Part shown: one piece after another, positions 34,401 through 44,121 of the stretch | How positions within the stretch are numbered: the stretch's first letter is position 1 | Layout of the letters: each line of letters begins with the position of its first letter | DNA from: Defluviitaleaceae bacterium | GTDB taxonomy: Bacteria > Bacillota > Clostridia > Lachnospirales > WQUN01 | NCBI GenBank assembly: GCA_009781725.1 | Contig: WQVF01000006.1 | Span: 1-64,000 of the forward strand | Length of the DNA stretch: 64,000 bases | Direction: 5' to 3' | Program-made: the position numbers and the translations under genes | Notes under the pieces: generated by a model | Seen by the model: the letters and a program-made list of their open reading frames with translations, nothing else | What the model was told of the DNA's origin: nothing | Database searches by the model: none

Positions 34401-35294
34401 ATGCACAACCATAACATAGGTCAAAACATCGCCCAGCTACGTAAAGAAAAGGGCATAACCCAAGAAACCCTGGCCGAAGCCGTTGGCATCACCCCCCAAT
34501 CCGTATCAAAATGGGAGGTGGGAGGCAGTCCGGATGCGATGTTGCTGCCAACAATCGCGGATTACTTTGGAGTATCCATAGACCGGCTATTCGGGCGGAA
34601 GTGCCGAAACTTGAATGACTTGTCGGCAGATTTATTGGATGGCATTGCCTCCTTGCCAGAAGATAAACGTATGAATAAGGTACACGAATATTGCTGGCAA
34701 TTCATTTTTGGCTTCACCGGGGGGATGCTTACCCGGGAGATGTTTGACCATATCCTCAAAGAGGGCCAAGCCCAGGCAAAAGCAGAAGACAAAGACGCCG
34801 AGATAAGTTATGGCCGCGTCGAAAATAAAGAAGGTGCCATGCTCATTGGTCTTAACGAAGCTCTGCCTTACTTCTTGGTTATACCCGAACCAGAAAAAGG
34901 CTGGGCTCAGGAGTTATATTTTAAGGATGAACATGTACAGATGTTCAAGCTTTTTAGCGATCCAGATGCCCTTCGGTTAATGTTTTTCCTGTATCAGCGG
35001 GAAGGGAGGGCCGCGTTTACGCCAAAACTTGTAAGCAAAAAACTCGGCATGACTGTAGAGAGAGCTGAGGAGATGCTCAAGACATTTTCCAAATATAAAT
35101 ATGTAGATTCCAGCGATGTAGAAATGGATGACGCAATGATAGCCGCATATCATGCAAGGCCGTATATATCCTTCATCCCGTTTTTGATTTTTGCGAATGA
35201 TATATGTAGACGGCCAAAGATGGAATTTCAGTTTGTATCTGATAACAGAGAGAAGCCATATTTGTGGCAGAGCAAGCATAGCGAACGACATTGA
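34401..35294 (+). CDS. XRE-family transcriptional regulator with a large C-terminal domain
   Basis: The 297-residue protein opens with an HTH domain, IGQNIAQLRKEKGITQETLAEAVGITPQSVSKWEVGGSPDAMLLPTIADYFGVSIDRLFG. The remaining 220 residues form a helical domain with a second winged-helix-like stretch (FFLYQREGRAAFTPKLVSKKLGMTVERAEEMLKTF). ATG 34401 follows GAGAGGGAGA. The last residues S-K-H-S-E-R-H and TGA are at the start of family B repeat copy 2, so the protein tail comes from the repeat. It precedes an ABC exporter pair and may control it. Confidence 0.85.
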   Translation: MHNHNIGQNIAQLRKEKGITQETLAEAVGITPQSVSKWEVGGSPDAMLLPTIADYFGVSIDRLFGRKCRNLNDLSADLLDGIASLPEDKRMNKVHEYCWQFIFGFTGGMLTREMFDHILKEGQAQAKAEDKDAEISYGRVENKEGAMLIGLNEALPYFLVIPEPEKGWAQELYFKDEHVQMFKLFSDPDALRLMFFLYQREGRAAFTPKLVSKKLGMTVERAEEMLKTFSKYKYVDSSDVEMDDAMIAAYHARPYISFIPFLIFANDICRRPKMEFQFVSDNREKPYLWQSKHSERH

Positions 35295-35391
35295 GAAACG
35301 CGATTGAGGAGAACTGCCAAAAATACGAACCTAGCTTTTTTAATCGATTCAGTCCGACGCGCAATCACGATTTTGAAAGTCTTTCCTTATA
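35281..35391. repeat. palindromic repeat family B, copy 2
   Basis: GCGAACGACATTGAGAAACG is identical to the start of copy 1, and GCGCAATCACGATTT near the right end is shared. The middle differs. The stop codon of the XRE gene lies at its left edge. Confidence 0.8.
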
Positions 35392-35455
35392 GCACAAATC
35401 TGGTTTTGATGATTTGGTACAAACCAGAAAAGTAGCACATTGGGAGGAACCTTAA

Positions 35456-37237
35456 TTGAAAACAATGCTAACAACCATGAAAAAAACCGGGATGCGGTTC
35501 AAAGGCTTTATGCTGCTGTATGCCATACTGGCTACAGTTACCGCTGTGGGTATCATAGCGGTCAACCGCCTTACTGGGGAAATCAGCCAGGCGGCAGTGG
35601 ATGGTAATACAGATATTATTCTGCGGCTTTTTGTGTTTGTTACCGGGGTCACTGCCCTTAGAGCCATATGTGCCGCTATCAATACCGTGATGCTGGCACG
35701 GATTTCTGCCGGTGCCGGATATAAACTCCGGCAGCATTTCGTTAATTATTTTCTACGGGTGCCTTTTGCTGCGGTAGAAAAGGCCGGCAGCGGGGAAAGT
35801 CTTTCGATTTACTCCAACGATATCCCAAATGCGGAGTCTCTTATCACTGGGGGGATTTTAGCAGCCTTCGAAGATTTTATTGCCTTTGTCTCGGCATTTA
35901 TTTTTATGCTACTCCTTAGCCCGGCATTTACTGGCATTTTATTCATTGCTGCTGTTGTGATGCTGGTTATACAGATTTTGCTCTCTCGACCGCTACAGAA
36001 AATGTCGGTAAAAACCTCAGAACGGCAGGCGGAGTTTAACGCAGTGGTCAACGATTCCCTACAAAACTTGACCACCATTCATGCCTATTCCTTGGATGAA
36101 GTGCTGGAAGAACGGTATATGAAGGCATATAACAATTATTTTTCCCTTATGAAAAGAGTCGCCTGGCTTATTGCATTTCTTATTGGGGCTATGATGGCGG
36201 TTATGCTTAGTCCTTTGATTGTAGTCTTTGTTGTACTTGCGGGAGGGGTTATTGGCGGTACGCTTAACTTGGCAGAGTTTGTAGCCTTTGTTACAACGAT
36301 AATGATTGCCACCGGTGGGGTTATGCAACTAGGGCAGAATGTGTCCCAGATTGCACGGCTTGTGGCTGGGGCTAAGAGGCTTAATGATAATACTGCGGAG
36401 GGGTTTGAGTGCGATGACTTTGATGGGGAGATTCCGGCTCAAGGCCAACGCTGGTCGCAAACAAAGAACATGTTTGCTGCTCACCCATGCAACCAGGATA
36501 ACGGGACAAATATCGTTTTCGAAAATATCACCTTTGCATATGGTGAAACCCCTGTTCTTGAGGATGTTAGTTTCCACATAGAATCTGGTAAAAAAATCGC
36601 TATTGTTGGTGGCTCTGGTTCCGGTAAATCTACGATTCTTAAGCTGTTGCTGGGCCTGTATGAACCCACATCCGGTGAAATTCGTATAGGAGAAAGAAAC
36701 TCCACAAGTTACACAAAATCCAGCTTGCGAAACAACTTCGCTTATGCCTCCCAGGACTCTTTCCTTTTTTCTGAAAGCATTGGTTACAATATTACGTTAA
36801 ATACAAAAAAAGATGAAAATATTTTTTTGTTAAGAAAAGCCTGCAATGATGCGGGAGTTCTGGATTTCATCGAAAGCCTACCAAATCAATTCGACAGCAT
36901 ACTATCCGAAGCCGCCGACAATATCTCCGGTGGCCAGCGTCAGCGCGTTGCTATGGCCAGAGCCTTTTATAAAAACGCCCCGATAATCCTTTTCGACGAG
37001 GCAACATCGGCCCTGGACCCTGCCACGGAGGAAGCCATTCTTGCCAGCTTTGATAATGTCGTCGCAGGGAAAACCGTTATTATGGTAGCTCACAGGGCCA
37101 AAGCCATAGCTACCTGCGATGAAATCATCGTAATGGATAAGGGAAAAATCGCCTCCATAGGCAATCATTCTCACCTTATTGAAAATTGCGAAATATACCG
37201 TGGTCTATACCTTAAAAACGAAAGAGAGGTGGCATAA
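35456..37237 (+). CDS. ABC exporter subunit 1 (permease-ATPase)
   Basis: The 593-residue half transporter has six membrane spans (about residues 15-290) and an ATPase domain with Walker A VGGSGSGKST, signature ISGGQRQRVAMARAF and Walker B ILFDEATSALD. The TTG start at 35456 follows GGGAGG at eight-base spacing; an ATG nine bases on is badly spaced. Its stop overlaps the start of the next half transporter (TAATG), so they form a heterodimeric exporter. Substrate unknown; multidrug or peptide export is typical. Confidence 0.92.
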   Translation: MKTMLTTMKKTGMRFKGFMLLYAILATVTAVGIIAVNRLTGEISQAAVDGNTDIILRLFVFVTGVTALRAICAAINTVMLARISAGAGYKLRQHFVNYFLRVPFAAVEKAGSGESLSIYSNDIPNAESLITGGILAAFEDFIAFVSAFIFMLLLSPAFTGILFIAAVVMLVIQILLSRPLQKMSVKTSERQAEFNAVVNDSLQNLTTIHAYSLDEVLEERYMKAYNNYFSLMKRVAWLIAFLIGAMMAVMLSPLIVVFVVLAGGVIGGTLNLAEFVAFVTTIMIATGGVMQLGQNVSQIARLVAGAKRLNDNTAEGFECDDFDGEIPAQGQRWSQTKNMFAAHPCNQDNGTNIVFENITFAYGETPVLEDVSFHIESGKKIAIVGGSGSGKSTILKLLLGLYEPTSGEIRIGERNSTSYTKSSLRNNFAYASQDSFLFSESIGYNITLNTKKDENIFLLRKACNDAGVLDFIESLPNQFDSILSEAADNISGGQRQRVAMARAFYKNAPIILFDEATSALDPATEEAILASFDNVVAGKTVIMVAHRAKAIATCDEIIVMDKGKIASIGNHSHLIENCEIYRGLYLKNEREVA

Positions 37238-38991
37238 TGGCTACCATAAAAGCCAAGCTTACTCAGGACGATAATATATATTTCTTTAAAATGTTTAGGT
37301 TTATGCGGCCATACAGCATCAGATATGCCATCACTCAATTTATCTATAGCTCCCAGGGCTTTGCTTTTCCGTTTATACTTTCGATTTTCTCTGGGAATAT
37401 TATCGCAGCAATTTTGAGCAACGACTCCGATGCAATAATAATAGCCGGGGTACTCCTTGCCACAATGATATTTGGATATTTGCTGATTTTCCTAGTGGGC
37501 GTTGCCATCAATATACTTACAATTGAGCGGGCTGTTTCGGATATGAAACAGACGCTATTTCGTACCTTTGTGCGCACAGGTCTGGAAGACTCCCGGCATA
37601 GCGGCGAGGGCATTGCTGCAATCAATACCGACAGCGACACCGCAGCCGAGGTGTTTCAGGGGCCGCTGATGTTTTTTCTTCGCAATATAATTTCCATTAT
37701 AGGGGCGGCTATTACTATTTTTGTAATCGATTGGCGGCTGGGCCTTGCCTCAGCCACGGTAGGTGTTATAGGTTTCCTTATGCAAAAACGCTTTACAGAG
37801 CCATTAGCCAGGGTAGGCAAAGAACGCCTTGAAGCCAATGCAGACGCATTAAAAACTGCAAGTAATGTTTTCTCCGGGGGTATTGCAATACGGGCATACA
37901 ATCTGCAAAGTCAGGCACTAATAACCTTTGATAGAGACAATAGCCGTCTCAAAATCCTGAATATCCGCCAAGGCCTTATACAAATGGGTCAGCAGTTTTT
38001 TGGAACAGTGCGGGGCTGGCTCAACCTAGTCGTAGTTTTTGGCTTCGGAGGATGGCTTGCAGCGATGGGACTGGTGGACTTTCCCATGATAGCTGTGGTA
38101 TTTGGAATGAGTGCCACCCTATCCTCGGCTATCAGTGATATGGGGGCGGTTTATGCCGGATTGCAGCCTCCTATTGCAGGTGCCAAGCGGGTATTCTCAA
38201 TAATCGAAAGCAGAGGCGCGCATTACGCACCGGCAGAAAGCAAACAATTATCCAATGGCCCCAATCCCGACTACGATATCACAGTCAAAGACCTAAACTT
38301 CCGCTATCTGGACGCCGAGGAAAACACCCTTCAGGATATAAATCTCAAAATAGCTGAAAATAAAATGGTAGCCCTAGTAGGAGAATCCGGCAGCGGTAAG
38401 TCTACCTTGCTCAAGGTCATAATAGGCATGTATGAACGAGAAAGCCTGGGCCTGGGCCTAGGAGGACTAGGCTACAACGACTCAAGCCTAAAAAACTGGC
38501 GAAATAACTTCGCCTATGTAGACCAAAGTTACACCCTTTTCGATATGAGCATAAAAGAAAACATAGCAATGGGCAAAGGCGGCAACGCCACCGACGACGA
38601 AATAACAGCCGCAGCAAAGCAAGCTGCCGCCCATGATTTCATAGCAGACTTAGAAGACGGGTACGACGCCAATGCCGGCGAAAAAGGTGGAAGCCTATCT
38701 GGAGGCCAAAAGCAAAGAATCGCAATAGCCAGAGCCCTAGTAAAAAAAGCCCCGATTCTGGTATTCGACGAAGCCACTAGTGCACTAGATAAAGAATCCG
38801 AAAGCAATATCATGGAGACAATACAAAGTCTACGCCACAATCATACAATTCTAATAACCACCCATAGCTTAGAGAATATCCTTACAGCCGATACAATTGT
38901 TGTAATGGATAATGGCCGCATCGCAGAGATGGGCACCCATGAAGAACTTATGGCTAAAGGTGGACTGTATAGCAGCCTTGTGGCCGCATAA
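37237..38991 (+). CDS. ABC exporter subunit 2 (permease-ATPase)
   Basis: A 584-residue partner of the preceding gene, with six spans, Walker A VGESGSGKST, signature LSGGQKQRIAIARAL and Walker B ILVFDEATSALDKES. Both ATPase halves keep the catalytic Glu after the Walker B Asp, so neither site is obviously degenerate, unlike many heterodimeric exporters. Start ATG overlaps the preceding TAA. A rightward terminator was not found before the next gene. Confidence 0.92.
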   Translation: MATIKAKLTQDDNIYFFKMFRFMRPYSIRYAITQFIYSSQGFAFPFILSIFSGNIIAAILSNDSDAIIIAGVLLATMIFGYLLIFLVGVAINILTIERAVSDMKQTLFRTFVRTGLEDSRHSGEGIAAINTDSDTAAEVFQGPLMFFLRNIISIIGAAITIFVIDWRLGLASATVGVIGFLMQKRFTEPLARVGKERLEANADALKTASNVFSGGIAIRAYNLQSQALITFDRDNSRLKILNIRQGLIQMGQQFFGTVRGWLNLVVVFGFGGWLAAMGLVDFPMIAVVFGMSATLSSAISDMGAVYAGLQPPIAGAKRVFSIIESRGAHYAPAESKQLSNGPNPDYDITVKDLNFRYLDAEENTLQDINLKIAENKMVALVGESGSGKSTLLKVIIGMYERESLGLGLGGLGYNDSSLKNWRNNFAYVDQSYTLFDMSIKENIAMGKGGNATDDEITAAAKQAAAHDFIADLEDGYDANAGEKGGSLSGGQKQRIAIARALVKKAPILVFDEATSALDKESESNIMETIQSLRHNHTILITTHSLENILTADTIVVMDNGRIAEMGTHEELMAKGGLYSSLVAA

Positions 38992-39080
38992 GGCCAGTAT
39001 AATCAAGTTTTATCTTGTTGTCACATGTATTACAAGCTATACTCCGCCTGATGCAATCAAATATGCGAAGGAGATATGAG

Positions 39081-39902
39081 ATGGAATACATTGTTAACGA
39101 TTTGCCAATCTATTATGAAGAGCGTGGTCAAGGAAAGCCGATATTATGTCTGCATGGTTTTACCGAAGACCATATGTCTATGACAGGCTGCCTCGAACCA
39201 TTTTTCAAAAATGCCCAGGGATATCGCAGAATATATATTGATATGCCGGGCATGGGTAAAACACCCTCCGCAAGCTGGATTAAGAATGCCGACATTATGC
39301 TTGATGTACTCAAAAAGTTTATCAAGGGAGTAATCGGCGACGAAGGTATCTTGCTGGTCGGCACCTCATATGGCGGATATATGTCACTGGGACTGGCAGC
39401 CAATGGCGATATTGAAATCGATGGCATGTTTCTATTTGGGCCATGTATTGTTGCAGACGATGATGCGCGTAAACTACCTGATGTGGAAGATGACGAGTTA
39501 TTTATCGAAGATGGCCTTGAGGATGCCTTCGAGAACGACGAAGACTTTGACGATTTCCTAAATATAGCCGTTGTTGCAACAAAGGCAAATTGGGATAGAT
39601 ACGCAAATGAAATTTTGCCCGCATACAAAATCGTTGATGCTGACTTCACCGAGGAATATCGCGCAAATGGCTATGCTCTGTCATGGGAAAATAAGTTTGA
39701 CAGTATGCAATATGCAAATCCGATTACAATTATGGTAGGGCGGCAAGATGAAAGTGTGGGATATGAAGATGCATGGGATAAGCTTAAGCACTTGCCAAAG
39801 CTGACATATATAGCATTAAACGGTGTGGGCCATCTGATGCAAATAGAAAACCCGGAGGCATTTAACTTCCATTTGAAGGATTGGCTTAGAAAAATAGGAT
39901 AG
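39081..39902 (+). CDS. alpha/beta hydrolase
   Basis: This 273-residue protein has the alpha/beta-hydrolase order: oxyanion strand ILCLHGFTEDH, nucleophile Ser in GTSYGGYMSLG, acid in MVGRQDESVG, and catalytic His in GVGHLMQIENPE. A long acidic cap (DVEDDELFIEDGLEDAFENDED) is unusual. ATG 39081 follows AAGGAGATATGAG. The substrate is unknown; esterase or haloperoxidase-like chemistry is possible. Confidence 0.88.
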   Translation: MEYIVNDLPIYYEERGQGKPILCLHGFTEDHMSMTGCLEPFFKNAQGYRRIYIDMPGMGKTPSASWIKNADIMLDVLKKFIKGVIGDEGILLVGTSYGGYMSLGLAANGDIEIDGMFLFGPCIVADDDARKLPDVEDDELFIEDGLEDAFENDEDFDDFLNIAVVATKANWDRYANEILPAYKIVDADFTEEYRANGYALSWENKFDSMQYANPITIMVGRQDESVGYEDAWDKLKHLPKLTYIALNGVGHLMQIENPEAFNFHLKDWLRKIG

Positions 39903-39920
39903 ACGCGTTTAAAGCATAAG

Positions 39921-39952
39921 AAAGGGCTGTCCTTTACAGGACAACCCCTTTT
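39921..39952. terminator. terminator between convergent genes
   Basis: AAAGGG-CTGTCCT pairs with AGGACAA-CCCCTTTT around TTAC. It serves the hydrolase gene and probably the opposing gene. Confidence 0.8.
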
Positions 39953-39967
39953 GCATACATATGAATT

Positions 39968-40633
39968 TTATCGTCCGCCTAATCTACGTCTGATATACAG
40001 ATTAAGCTCCTTGAAGGCAGAGCGTGGGTTAATTTCATCCAATGCCTCCATCAGCGCGTTGGTCTCTTCATCGGAAAGATGCTCACGCTTATTAGCAAGG
40101 AATGCCGCACGATTTTTAAGTATAAATAAGCGGATGTCTTTTTCTGATTCCCTTCGGCCCACCATTTCGCTTACCACCTTGCTGGTTTGGGCGAACTGCA
40201 TGAATTGCTTATTCATTAGTGCGTAATTGAGCTTGCCGTTTTCGTCGCTAAAGCGGTCTACTATTGATTTGAACTCAGGGCTTTCTATCATTTGAGCCGC
40301 ATAAGGCAAATCACAGCCGACTTGGGCGTCAGCACATACTTCCTCCTCTTCCACATCATCGGAAATCATTATTTTTACTTTGCCTCTTGCAGAATAGGGC
40401 AACCCAGCTAGCTGTTCCATTGCTTCGTCGAAAGCGGCATATGGGAAAACCTCTTGATCTACTCTACCGTCAATAATGACATCACCAGTGCGCGTACTTA
40501 CTTCGACAAAAACTGTTGCTTCTTGGTCGGTACGGTGCATTTTTATGCCACTGCCGCCATGCCTTAGCTTGATTTTGTAGGCCACTACAGGGGCTACCTC
40601 TAGTTCTACTACTTTTGTGCGGATAATATTCAT
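39968..40633 (-). CDS. hypothetical cytoplasmic protein, unrecognised
   Basis: This 221-residue protein is not recognised. Residues 1-110 are predicted beta-rich (VAYKIKLRHGG, ATVFVEVSTRTGDVIIDG, KVKIMISDD), residues 115-220 are helical and charged. There are no signal or membrane segments. A CADAQVGC pair of Cys is present. It follows the nucleotidyltransferase gene with 15 bp between and is likely the last gene of the run that begins with secA and prfB. Confidence 0.75.
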   Translation of the reverse strand: MNIIRTKVVELEVAPVVAYKIKLRHGGSGIKMHRTDQEATVFVEVSTRTGDVIIDGRVDQEVFPYAAFDEAMEQLAGLPYSARGKVKIMISDDVEEEEVCADAQVGCDLPYAAQMIESPEFKSIVDRFSDENGKLNYALMNKQFMQFAQTSKVVSEMVGRRESEKDIRLFILKNRAAFLANKREHLSDEETNALMEALDEINPRSAFKELNLYIRRRLGGR

Positions 40634-40648
40634 CTGGTTACCTTCTTT

Positions 40649-41473
40649 CTATATATTTGCGTACCTACCGGTCGCTTCTATTTTTCGTATTGCAGAGATA
40701 ACGATGTCTTTGTCCTCGGGATTGGTTATACCATGCCATAAATCAGCGGAAGAAAGCACCTTCATTTTGATTTTACCCTCTTTGATACGTTTGTCTATCT
40801 CCCGGGGTAGTAGGTATTCATCCTTGTTAATATCAGCGGTTTTTTTGAATTCTTCAAAGCCTTCCTCAAGCAGGGGAAATATCTCAGGATGCAAACCGAA
40901 AAAGTTCATGGAGACGACCGTATCATCTGGATAATCATTATCTTTGGGGATGGCCAGTTGTTCATCTACTTCTTGCAGATACCCCTTACTGTCCACGGTG
41001 CAGATGCCCCTGGCCACCGTTCCGCTGTCTGAGAGGGTATTTTTGAGATAATACGCAACCATTGCACTGTCTTTGGAGGTGGAGAGGTGCTCCTGCATTT
41101 TCACATATGCTTCCTGCCCATAAAAATCATCGGCGTTGATTACAGCAAAGGGGGTTTTGACCGCATCTTTGCAGCATAGAATAGCCTCGGCGGTGCCATA
41201 GGGCTTTCTTCTATGGGATGGGAGCTGTTGGAATACATAGGTTGTATTGATTTTATTCTCAATTCGGTTGCCGATTATACGCTTGAAGTCCTCTTCATTT
41301 TCTTTTTTGATAATGATTACGGCTTTGGTAAACCCAGCGTGGACTGCGTCATGGATTGCGTAATCCATAAAGACCTCACCATTTGTACCTATGGCTTCAA
41401 GTTGCTTGAGGCCGCCATAGCGGCTCCCCATACCTGCTGCCATTATTACTAAAGTTGTTTCCTTGGGTTGCAT
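40649..41473 (-). CDS. NDP-sugar nucleotidyltransferase
   Basis: The 274-residue enzyme has the NTP-transferase fold: VIMAAGMGSRYGGLKQLEAIG for nucleotide binding, FMDYAIHDAVHAGF, the PYGTAEAILCC uridyl-binding type loop, and VINADDFYGQEAY with the metal Asp. The family activates sugars or choline as NDP/CDP forms. The acceptor sugar cannot be told. Its start overlaps the end of the RluA-family gene. Confidence 0.85.
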   Translation of the reverse strand: MQPKETTLVIMAAGMGSRYGGLKQLEAIGTNGEVFMDYAIHDAVHAGFTKAVIIIKKENEEDFKRIIGNRIENKINTTYVFQQLPSHRRKPYGTAEAILCCKDAVKTPFAVINADDFYGQEAYVKMQEHLSTSKDSAMVAYYLKNTLSDSGTVARGICTVDSKGYLQEVDEQLAIPKDNDYPDDTVVSMNFFGLHPEIFPLLEEGFEEFKKTADINKDEYLLPREIDKRIKEGKIKMKVLSSADLWHGITNPEDKDIVISAIRKIEATGRYANI

Positions 41474-42405
41474 AGATTCAGCTCCTTAATTATTTGTATG
41501 AAATTTTCCGGCGGTTCTGCTGTCCATGTTGTATCGGTAGGGTAGTTTATAAAAGGTTTCGTAAGTTTTAGCTGATAGCAGTGCAACAGTTGACCTGAAT
41601 TGTAAGGCACCGCCTTGCCGCCATATTTTTTATCTCCCATTAACGGATGCCCAATTGTCGCCATATGCGCGCGGATTTGATGACTGCGACCGGTTACTGG
41701 GTTTATTTGTACCAAAGATTGACCTTGAGATATTGATATAGATTTGTATACGGTTATCGCACGTGGGCTGTCTGGGTGATTGCTGATTCGGGCTGTGTTG
41801 GTTGAGGTGTCTTTTTGGTAATGTCCTTCTAGTGTTGCGCTGCCATGAAGTTCGCCTTGAACTATCGCTAGATAAAATTTATCAATGCTGCCTTTATTTG
41901 CGAAAGCGGCATTGACTGCCCGTATAGCTTGATAATTTTTCCCGCATATTACAAGCCCACTGGTGTTAACATCCAAGCGATTGCACAGTGCCGGTGTAAA
42001 TGTAGCATCGTGGGGATATGCACCGGTTTTCCGCAGATAGTAAAGCACCCGCGCCAACAGATGTGCATCCTTACCTTTCATGCCGCCATGGGATGGTATA
42101 CCAATAGGCTTATTGACTATCAACAGGTGTTCATCTTCGAAAACAATGTCCAATTCCCTTTGTGAGGGCAAACTGTGCTCGCCCGCTTTTCGTAGCTCGG
42201 AAATCGTCTCTTGGGAAAGATACATCCCAATAGTATCCCCATCCGCAAGCAACTCTCCACCTGACGCCCGCTTGCCGTTAAGCTTAATCCGCTTCTTTCG
42301 CAGCAATTTATACACCAAAGAACTAGGCGCATTTTTCATATACATAAAAAGAAATTTATCCAACCGCCGGTTAGCATCCACGACAGTAATCCTAACCTCA
42401 TACAC
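41449..42405 (-). CDS. RluA-family pseudouridine synthase
   Basis: The family modifies uridine in rRNA or tRNA. The catalytic Asp is in the motif NRLDVNTSGLVICGK; an S4-like domain with RLDKFL and LRKKRIKLNGKRA precedes it; ITGRSHQIRAHMATIGHPLMGDKKYGG follows. The exact target (RluD, RluC or YlyB type) cannot be decided. The GTG at 42405 is chosen since the upstream open frame overlaps prfB; another GTG at about 42381 with GAGGTTAGG upstream is possible, so the start is uncertain. Confidence 0.87.
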   Translation of the reverse strand: MYEVRITVVDANRRLDKFLFMYMKNAPSSLVYKLLRKKRIKLNGKRASGGELLADGDTIGMYLSQETISELRKAGEHSLPSQRELDIVFEDEHLLIVNKPIGIPSHGGMKGKDAHLLARVLYYLRKTGAYPHDATFTPALCNRLDVNTSGLVICGKNYQAIRAVNAAFANKGSIDKFYLAIVQGELHGSATLEGHYQKDTSTNTARISNHPDSPRAITVYKSISISQGQSLVQINPVTGRSHQIRAHMATIGHPLMGDKKYGGKAVPYNSGQLLHCYQLKLTKPFINYPTDTTWTAEPPENFIQIIKELNLCNPRKQL

Positions 42406-43511
42406 GGCCTTTATGATCCCAAACCAAGTATGCATTCATAAAGGGGTCAAGCTGTCCGTCCATTACCGCTTGCACATTCCCGGTCTCTTCATCGGTGCGA
42501 TGGTCCTTGACCATACTATATGGATGGAACACATATGACCGGATTTGACTACCCCAGGCATTATCCATCTTGGCACCTCGGATACGGTCTAAATTCTCCA
42601 ACTCATCTTCCTTTTGCTTAAGGTATAACTTAGCCTTAAGCACTTTCATGGCTCGGTCACGGTTTTGGATTTGGCTGCGCTCGTTCTGGCATTGAACTAT
42701 TATTCCACTGGGGATATGAGTTATACGAATGGCGGATTCTGTCTTGTTAACATGCTGCCCGCCTGCGCCACCGCTACGATAGGTGTCGATTTTCAAATCC
42801 TCAGGGTTAATCTCTATGGAGTCCGCCTCTGTAAGCTCAGGCATTACATCACAGGATGCAAAGGATGTGTGACGTCGTCCACTGGAGTCGAATGGTGATA
42901 TCCTCACCAATCGGTGGATACCTTTCTCACTGCGCAGATACCCAAAGGCATTATCCCCGGATATCTGAAAAGTGGCGGATTTTACCCCTGCTTCTTCTCC
43001 ATCAAGATAATCCAAGAGCTCAAACTTGAAGCCCCTGCGGTCAGCCCATCGGCTATACATACGAAGCAGCATCCCCACCCAATCGCAGGACTCTGTGCCC
43101 CCTGCCCCTGGGTGTAGGCTCACCACTGCGTTATAGGCGTCATATTCGCCACTGAGTAGGGTTTCTACTCGCAGCCGGTCATAGTTCTGGACAAAACTTT
43201 CCGCCATGTCTTCCGCTTCGGATACCAATGACAAGTCCTGCTCTTCTATGGCTATTTCGCAGATGGTAAGAGCATCGTCATAAGCAGATTGCAGGTTTTC
43301 GAAGGATGTGACTTTGTAGCGTAGGATTTTAAGTTCCTTGAGAACCTCCTGAGAGTAGTCTGTATACGTCCAAAAGGCGGGATCTACTGTTTTTTCTTCT
43401 AAGGATTCGATTTCTACTTTGGCCTTGGCCAGGTCAAAGTGAATCCCCCATTTCGATTAGCTTGGCTTTGTATGGCGCAAGCTTGCGTGTGATTTCTTCT
43501 ATTGCCAGCAT
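42398..43511 (-). CDS. prfB: peptide chain release factor 2 with programmed +1 frameshift
   Basis: RF2 ends translation at UGA and UAA. Translation starts at ATG 43511 after AAGGAG and reads 25 codons to TGA at 43436-43434. The slip site reads CTT-TGA-C with GGGGG upstream, the classic RF2 frameshift signal. After +1 slipping it continues in another frame to 42398, giving about 370 residues. The peptide anticodon S-P-F and GGQ motif (GGAGGQHVNKTE) are intact. The frameshift senses RF2 abundance and self-regulates the level. The second frame alone would look like a truncated gene. Confidence 0.96.
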
Positions 43512-43548
43512 TTTTTCAACTCCTTTTTGTATATCGACGATGAGCAGA

Positions 43549-43797
43549 TTAATCGAAATCTATACTTTTCAGTACTTCTTCTCGGTTTTTACGGGTCAAT
43601 TTTATGCCGTATTCGCATACGGGGCAGATTATTATTTGTTTTCGCCAGTATGGAAATATTGGGATGAAAAATAGGGTGAACCAGCTCCATATGTTGGTTT
43701 GCTCCCAATAGGTACTGTTGTGACAGTGGTTGCAGTATATTGGCTGAGTTGAGGTTGCTTTTTTGAATCTAAAATGTCTTGTTCCATAAATAATCAT
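43549..43797 (-). CDS. zinc-ribbon protein with membrane segment
   Basis: An 82-residue protein with two Cys pairs, YCNHCHN and ICPVCEYG, flanking a hydrophobic stretch (WSWFTLFFIPIFPYW). The CxxC...CxxC pattern suggests one zinc ribbon interrupted by a membrane or hydrophobic hairpin, as in zinc-ribbon_15-type proteins. Function unknown. It lies in the secA-prfB run on the minus strand. Confidence 0.8.
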   Translation of the reverse strand: MIIYGTRHFRFKKATSTQPIYCNHCHNSTYWEQTNIWSWFTLFFIPIFPYWRKQIIICPVCEYGIKLTRKNREEVLKSIDFD

Positions 43798-43842
43798 GCC
43801 TTGTTCTCCTTGTCATTTGCCTCGCTATAGCGGAGAAACTCT

Positions 43843-44121
43843 CTACTTATTTCTGCTTAGAGCCACAGCCCGACCAATCAATATTGCAGCACCGATTAGT
43901 GTCACTTGCAAGACATAATCTCTTGCAAAAATAAACATCAAGGAGATTAACGTCCCGTATAGAAAAATACGCTTCCATTCCCTTACAAGAAGCCTGCGAA
44001 TACGCTGGCTGTGTTTTTGCATATTCCCATCAGGAAAAAGGCTACCGATAATCCATGCCAAAGGTATTGGCACGATTATTAGCACCAGCATGATTATTAT
44101 AGTGATTTGTATCCAGCTCAT
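43843..44121 (-). CDS. small membrane protein downstream of secA
   Basis: This 92-residue protein has three hydrophobic segments (IQITIIIMLVLIIVPIPLAWIIG; FLYGTLISLMFIF; VLQVTLIGAAILIG) separated by a basic loop (KHSQRIRRLLVREWKR). Its ATG overlaps the stop TAA of secA (TAATG), which implies translational coupling. No family recognised. It may be an accessory factor of secretion, but only the coupling supports that. Confidence 0.7.
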   Translation of the reverse strand: MSWIQITIIIMLVLIIVPIPLAWIIGSLFPDGNMQKHSQRIRRLLVREWKRIFLYGTLISLMFIFARDYVLQVTLIGAAILIGRAVALSRNK

